Made by a program: the position numbers and the translations under genes. Positions 6,097 to 8,892 of a DNA stretch of 8,892 nt are shown piece by piece. Every line of letters starts with the position of its first letter. Position 1 is the first letter of the stretch. The notes below the pieces were generated by a model. The model worked only from the letters and a program-made list of their open reading frames with translations. It did no database searches and was not told the origin of the DNA. This DNA comes from Terriglobia bacterium (lineage in GTDB: Bacteria; Acidobacteriota; Terriglobia; UBA7540): assembly GCA_022866195.1 (NCBI GenBank), contig JALHUF010000220.1:1-8892 (forward strand), written 5' to 3'.

Positions 6097-6876
6097 CTAA
6101 GGCGGTGTGCCCGGGCGGCGGGCGTAGCTCGGGCGGACAGCGTAAGGGATGGGATCAGGCACCCCGGCCTCTGCAAAGGCCCGCAAGCGCAACGCGCAAC
6201 TATCGCAGACTCCACAGGCAACGGCTTCGGCCTGGTAGCAGGACCAGGTAAGCTCGAGCGGCGCGCGCAGCTCCGCTCCCCGCCGCACGATTTCGCTTTT
6301 GCGCAAGTGGATGACCGGCGTGACAATTTCAAGTTGTGTTTCGGGCTTTGTCCCCGCCACGATGACGCGGTTGAACGCCTCGTAATACTCCGGGCGGCAG
6401 TCGGGGTAACCGGAGCTATCTTCGGCTACGGCGCCGATAAAAATCTTGCGCGCTCCTAATACCTCGCCCCAGGATACCGCGATGGAGAGGAAGTGCGCGT
6501 TGCGAAACGGGACGTAGCTCAAGGGGATTTCCTTGCGGTCCAGGTTGGCGCGCTCCACGGCCAGCCGCGCGTCAGTGAGGCTGGAGCCGCCAATCTGCCT
6601 CAGGTGCTCCAGCCGGCACACCAGCCGGTACTCGGCCCGATAGAAGTCCGCCAAAGCATGGAACGCCTGAAGTTCGCGCTTCTCGGTCCGCTGCCCGTAA
6701 GCCACGTGCAGCATCGCCAGGCGATAGTCCAGATGCGCAATGGCCGTGGTCACGCAACTGTCCATGCCCCCGCTGGCGAGAACGACGGCTAAAGGCTTGT
6801 CCTTTGTCAGTGGCCCGTTGTCCGTGGTCGGTTGCCTCTTATTCACCGTTCGTTGATCCCTATCTTCCTTACTCAT
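6097..6876 (-). CDS. queC: 7-cyano-7-deazaguanine (preQ0) synthase QueC
   Basis: QueC turns 7-carboxy-7-deazaguanine, ATP and ammonia into preQ0 in the cytoplasm, the last step to the shared precursor of queuosine and archaeosine-type modifications. The 259-aa product shows the ATP PP-loop ASGGMDS (34-40), YVPFRN (121-126), [12 protein letters not shown] (153-164) and the structural zinc cysteines C213, C221, C224 and C227. ATG 6876 overlaps the stop of a small upstream ORF as ATGA. GTG 6846 is an alternative start. The PP-loop normally lies within the first ~15 residues, so this protein has an extra ~20 N-terminal residues, mostly encoded by a period-7 array (6793-6834). This extension is probably dispensable and may be partly untranslated. 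The last 33 shared codons are duplicated at 3669-3767; the terminal ARRPGTPP differs from the displaced tail. Confidence 0.96.
   Translation of the reverse strand: MSKEDRDQRTVNKRQPTTDNGPLTKDKPLAVVLASGGMDSCVTTAIAHLDYRLAMLHVAYGQRTEKRELQAFHALADFYRAEYRLVCRLEHLRQIGGSSLTDARLAVERANLDRKEIPLSYVPFRNAHFLSIAVSWGEVLGARKIFIGAVAEDSSGYPDCRPEYYEAFNRVIVAGTKPETQLEIVTPVIHLRKSEIVRRGAELRAPLELTWSCYQAEAVACGVCDSCALRLRAFAEAGVPDPIPYAVRPSYARRPGTPP
6124..6222 (-). repeat. 99-bp direct repeat, copy inside queC (partner 3669-3767)
   Basis: 94/99 identical to 3669-3767 in the same orientation, 2,455 bp apart. Identity stops abruptly at 6222/3767 and fades after 6124/3669. The two copies bracket the 486-aa and 245-aa genes, and recombination between them would delete both genes while leaving a complete queC. 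Confidence 0.9.
6793..6834 (-). repeat. Degenerate heptanucleotide array in the queC 5' codons
   Basis: Minus-strand units: CAACCGA, CCACGGA, CAACGGG, CCACTGA, CAAAGGA, CAAGCCT. In another phase the units read like CTGACAA, the same motif as in the array at 8851-8892. Because 7 is not a multiple of 3, the translated stretch ([14 protein letters not shown]) is not itself repetitive. Confidence 0.65.
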
Positions 6877-7073
6877 GGCTCAAGGTTGGAAACCATCTCT
6901 GACGCTCGAATGGGAGCTCCGTGAAAAAGCACTGAGTACGCGTTTCTTCGCCATATGCCTTCAGCTGTCCTCTCAGGAAATTCACAGAGAAACGAGGTCA
7001 TGGCCTTCAGTATTTCAACTTCATAGTTGACATGCACCGAGGCACCATAGAGTTCCTGCTCTGCCCTGTCCAT
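6873..7073 (-). CDS. Possible small protein, 66 aa, overlapping queC start
   Basis: The frame runs from ATG 7073 to TGA 6875-6873, which overlaps the queC ATG as ATGA, a typical translational-coupling junction. GAGAGGT lies ~5-6 nt before ATG. The peptide (starts [20 protein letters not shown], ends [10 protein letters not shown]) resembles no family I know and has no signal peptide, membrane segment or metal motif. The stretch is visibly poorer in GC and uses AT-ending codons (GAA, GTT, ATA, TTT) more than queC or queE, so it is either recently acquired or non-coding spacer with a chance ORF. Confidence 0.35.
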   Translation of the reverse strand: MDRAEQELYGASVHVNYEVEILKAMTSFLCEFPERTAEGIWRRNAYSVLFHGAPIRASEMVSNLEP

Positions 7074-7089
7074 GCACTACCTCTCAATC

Positions 7090-7145
7090 AGCTATCTTCC
7101 GCCTGCTTGCTGCCTACTGCCTTCTGCTTACCGCCTACAGCTTTC
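7090..7145. repeat. Degenerate heptanucleotide array between queE and queC
   Basis: Plus-strand units of seven: AGCTATC, TTCCGCC, TGCTTGC, TGCCTAC, TGCCTTC, TGCTTAC, CGCCTAC, AGCTTTC. The minus-strand consensus is GTAGGCA. The array ends at the queE stop codon. Its consensus differs from the two CTGACAA-type arrays, but the period is the same. Confidence 0.65.
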
Positions 7146-7783
7146 TACACTCCTCTTGTCTCGGGCTCCCAAATGAACTTATGGAGCTGGAGCCCCAGGC
7201 GCACTTCCAGGCCGTCGCGCAGGATCCATTCGGCCAGCGTGCGCGGCGGAAGTTGGCCGAAGACCGGAGCGAAGATAACTTCGTCCACGCGGCCGCGCAC
7301 GTTGTGTCTCGCAAGAAAATCTCGCGCGTAGCGATAATCGTTTTCGTCCAAGATCACGAATTTAAGCTGATCCTTGCGTTCGAGTGCCTCGAGGTTCTCG
7401 AGGCGGAACTTTCCGCTTTCTCCGCTCCCCGGACACTTCACATCCACAATCTTCACCACGGCTCGCGGCAGCTCACCCACAAAGCGTTCCCCGCTGGTCT
7501 CCACAAGAACCCGATGACGCTCGGCAAGAAGCTGCTCGGCCAGTGCCGGGACCTCCGCCTGGAGAAGCGGTTCGCCCCCCGTGATTTCCACCAGCGAGCA
7601 TCCCAACTGCCGGGCGCGCGCCAGAATCTCCTCCGCCGACATCGTCTGCCCGCCCTGAAATGCATAAGCCGTGTCACACCAGTGGCAGCGGAGATTGCAG
7701 CCCGTCAGGCGGATGAATACGCAGGGCAGCCCCGCGAATGTGGACTCGCCCTGGATCGATTTGAAGATCTCCGTGACGAGCAC
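7145..7783 (-). CDS. queE: 7-carboxy-7-deazaguanine synthase QueE (radical SAM)
   Basis: QueE uses S-adenosylmethionine, a [4Fe-4S] cluster and Mg2+ to rearrange 6-carboxytetrahydropterin to 7-carboxy-7-deazaguanine. The 212-aa protein has the typical N-terminus VTEIFKSIQGEST (3-15), the cluster motif CNLRCHWC (C29, C33, C36; CX3CX2C), the glycine-rich SAM motif ITGGEPLLQ (67-75), VETSG (94-98), DVKCPGSGE (114-122) and the family C-terminus LGLQLHKFIW (196-205). Length and motifs indicate an intact enzyme. The start is GTG 7783, chosen from the family N-terminus, with GGAGG 9 nt upstream. A -10-like TAGAAT lies at 7822-7817, but no good -35 goes with it. It lies 268 bp before queC; the spacer holds a heptad array and the doubtful 66-aa ORF. 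Confidence 0.96.
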   Translation of the reverse strand: MLVTEIFKSIQGESTFAGLPCVFIRLTGCNLRCHWCDTAYAFQGGQTMSAEEILARARQLGCSLVEITGGEPLLQAEVPALAEQLLAERHRVLVETSGERFVGELPRAVVKIVDVKCPGSGESGKFRLENLEALERKDQLKFVILDENDYRYARDFLARHNVRGRVDEVIFAPVFGQLPPRTLAEWILRDGLEVRLGLQLHKFIWEPETRGV

Positions 7784-8032
7784 TTCGGCCTTCCTCCCTT
7801 CCCGTAGCTCAGCCTCATTCTACCCGATTCGCGGAGCGCACGCCCGGGACGGCCTGTCCCATCCCGGGTGAGACTGATACAAAAATGTGACACTTTTCGG
7901 TAGAAATCAGCACAAGCGACGTTGTGTCCGGCGTCCAAATGCCCGAGAGTCGGCGCAGGAAAGTGGCTCCTTCTCTCTGAAAGCAAAGGGGTTGCAAGAT
8001 TCAGGATAATCCTCCAGCAGCGAGGTAGCCCC
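7784..8032. other. Divergent intergenic region with hairpin and possible IS-end relic
   Basis: The region separates queE (minus) from the zinc-finger gene (plus). CCCGGGA (7843-7849) and TCCCGGG (7862-7868) form a perfect 7-bp inverted repeat. A nested GGGAC/GTCCC pair (7847-7851 and 7856-7860) offers an alternative fold. At ~7886-7910 the AT-richer stretch TGTGACACTTTTCGGTAGAA stands out from its GC-rich surroundings and looks like an insertion-sequence end (IS21-like in style), but no partner end or transposase is seen. No gene is supported here. Confidence 0.3.
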
Positions 8033-8050
8033 TTGGCCTTCAGGTTGCAT
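8033..8050 (+). promoter_or_regulatory. Candidate sigma-54 (-24/-12) promoter of the zinc-finger gene
   Basis: TTGGC at 8033-8037 and TTGCAT at 8045-8050 place the invariant GG (8035-8036) and GC (8047-8048) exactly 10 nt apart, as in RpoN promoters. Transcription would begin near 8060, about 20 nt before the ATG. No enhancer site for an activator was identified, and no sigma-70 alternative of comparable quality is visible. Confidence 0.4.
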
Positions 8051-8080
8051 CTACCCCTGTAGCAGGAGCGGGAGCGGAAC

Positions 8081-8326
8081 ATGCTCGGCAAGGACGATCT
8101 GACAAGAATCCGGGAAGAGCGAGAGGTGCTGGAGAACTGGCGGGCTCATTCGCGGCACGTTGTCGCTGACCTCCTGGAAGCCTGCACGGTCTGCGGCTGC
8201 GTCCGCGACAAGGATCGCCTGACCCGGTGCCGGTGGTGCGAGGACGTTTACTACTGCAACGAGGGCGTCTGCGCCCAGCAGCACCACGCCGCCATCCACC
8301 CCTCCGTAGCCTTCTGGACCTGGTAG
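8081..8326 (+). CDS. Small MYND-like zinc-finger protein, 81 aa
   Basis: It starts at ATG 8081, preceded by a GGAGCGG run that serves as Shine-Dalgarno. The first 33 residues are a charged helix (TRIREEREVLENWRAHSRH). Residues 35-73 carry two metal-binding quartets: C35-x2-C38, C50-x2-C53, C59-x4-C64 and H68/H69...H73, with the YYC context typical of MYND fingers. In classic MYND domains the last ligands follow CQ-x3-W-x2-H-x3-C. Here the final cysteine is missing and aromatic residues follow (AFWTW), so it is MYND-like rather than a standard MYND. Such fingers mediate protein-protein contacts and are mainly eukaryotic, less common in bacteria. It is the only plus-strand gene and splits queD from queE. 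The overlapping minus-strand frame has no recognisable domain. Confidence 0.65.
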   Translation: MLGKDDLTRIREEREVLENWRAHSRHVVADLLEACTVCGCVRDKDRLTRCRWCEDVYYCNEGVCAQQHHAAIHPSVAFWTW

Positions 8327-8465
8327 GCGGTCAATTGTGCCCGCCTCGGGTTCAGTTGTGGTCGGCGAAGGGATGTCCTTTCTCTTACACCCACTCCCTT
8401 GATCTCCTCCGCCCGAATCTGCACCCAAGAGACGCAGGCTCATATCGCTGAGAGAATGCGGGTTT

Positions 8466-8846
8466 CTAACGTTGGGGGGAGGGGTGGTAAGTCGCCGAGG
8501 TCGTATCTGTTTCCCAAACGGTCACGGATTGAACGTGCAGGCCCTGCTTCCGGACTTCAGGCTCCAGGCCTTCCCAGAAGTATTTGGCCAAGTTCTCAGC
8601 CGAGGGGTTCAGTTGGTCAAAGGGTGGCAGATCATTCAGGAAGCGATGGTCCAGGCGCTCGGCCAAGGCCTTGAGGGCCGCGCGCAAATCAACGAAATCC
8701 ATCAGCAGCCCGAGGGCATTGAGTTGTTCCCCGGCCACGGTGACACAGATTTTGTAGTTGTGCCCATGGACGTGCTCGCACTTTCCCTTGTAGCCGCGTA
8801 ACGCATGGCCCGCCGCAAAGGAATACTCCGCCGATATTTCGAACAT
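8466..8846 (-). CDS. queD: 6-carboxy-5,6,7,8-tetrahydropterin synthase QueD
   Basis: QueD converts 7,8-dihydroneopterin triphosphate to 6-carboxytetrahydropterin, the substrate of QueE. The 126-aa protein belongs to the 6-pyruvoyl-tetrahydropterin synthase fold. It shows FAAGHAL with zinc ligand H14, the CxxxHGH motif (C23 catalytic, H27 and H29 zinc ligands), LMDFVDL (48-54), the catalytic-type LDHRFLND (65-72) and the substrate-binding glutamate in VWET (E112). Length is normal and nothing is missing. ATG 8846 gives the family N-terminus MFEISAEYSFAAGH; upstream GGGGACGG is only a weak ribosome site and is part of the heptad array. No terminator is visible after its TAG. The 139 bp down to the zinc-finger gene hold nothing I can support. 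Confidence 0.96.
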   Translation of the reverse strand: MFEISAEYSFAAGHALRGYKGKCEHVHGHNYKICVTVAGEQLNALGLLMDFVDLRAALKALAERLDHRFLNDLPPFDQLNPSAENLAKYFWEGLEPEVRKQGLHVQSVTVWETDTTSATYHPSPQR

Positions 8847-8850
8847 TCAG

Positions 8851-8892
8851 CCGTCCCCAGTTTTCAGTTGTCAGTTCTCAGTCCCAATGTCC
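8851..8892. repeat. Heptanucleotide array upstream of queD, runs off right edge
   Basis: Plus-strand units: CCGTCCC, CAGTTTT, CAGTTGT, CAGTTCT, CAGTCCC, AATGTCC. The minus-strand core is (CTGACAA/CTGAAAA)n. The array occupies the queD leader immediately before its start codon, and its true length is unknown because the window ends in it. Confidence 0.65.

Noticed and set aside
7090..7145. CRISPR array
   Set aside because: The repeat units are 7 bp, degenerate and contiguous with no spacers, and no cas gene is near.
7705..8091. Minus-strand open frame of 128 codons overlapping the queE start
   Set aside because: It overlaps the QueE N-terminus in another frame and crosses the intergenic palindrome; there is no protein-like signature.
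8051..8443. Minus-strand open frame of 130 codons over the zinc-finger gene
   Set aside because: It is in the same direction as the que genes but is low-complexity with no recognisable motif; the plus strand has the ordered cysteine pattern and a ribosome site.
8847..8892. preQ1 riboswitch upstream of queD
   Set aside because: Only 46 bases are available and they are a heptad array; no preQ1-type pseudoknot can be recognised.

Overview
The window looks like chromosomal DNA (GC-rich, roughly 60% by eye) from a soil-type bacterium, most likely an Acidobacteriota member. This is inferred from three things: an Ig-like domain of the 'LSWNTANA...GPGG' type, exported TPR proteins with a CnaB-like front domain, and a short element built from the 'GTCATCCTGAGCGAAGCGAAGGATC' family of repeats. 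No rRNA or tRNA gene is present, so the placement is tentative. Almost all genes are on the minus strand; the only supported plus-strand gene is a small cysteine-rich protein at 8081-8326.

Right part (6097-8846): three 7-deazaguanine (preQ0/queuosine precursor) genes in transcription order, queD (8846-8466), queE (7783-7145) and queC (6876-6097). Together they would convert 7,8-dihydroneopterin triphosphate to preQ0. The run is interrupted between queD and queE by a divergently read MYND-like zinc-finger gene with a good sigma-54-type promoter match. A possible 66-aa ORF is coupled to queC by an ATGA overlap. Three degenerate arrays with a period of seven bases adjoin the que genes: one upstream of queD (8851-8892), one between queE and queC (7090-7145), and one inside the queC N-terminal codons (6793-6834).

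Middle part (3315-6097): a two-gene unit of exported TPR-type proteins (4544-6004 and 3779-4516) follows queC. Directly after it lies a second copy of the last ~43 codons of queC (3642-3773). A 99-bp core of this copy is 95% identical to queC, and all five differences are synonymous. Next come a ~139-bp MITE-like element (3507-3645) and a degraded remnant of a paralogue of the 486-aa TPR protein's C-terminus (3315-3431). The layout queC - 486 aa - 245 aa - queC' - 486' suggests insertion or introgression of a cassette into the 3' end of queC, with the old gene end left behind.

Left part (1-3107): a 359-aa secreted CnaB/TPR protein has a clear sigma-70-type promoter, a strong Shine-Dalgarno site and a rho-independent terminator. 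It is followed by an exported 222-aa protein of unknown function. Last is a secreted neutral-ceramidase-like hydrolase that runs off the left edge with at least 364 codons.
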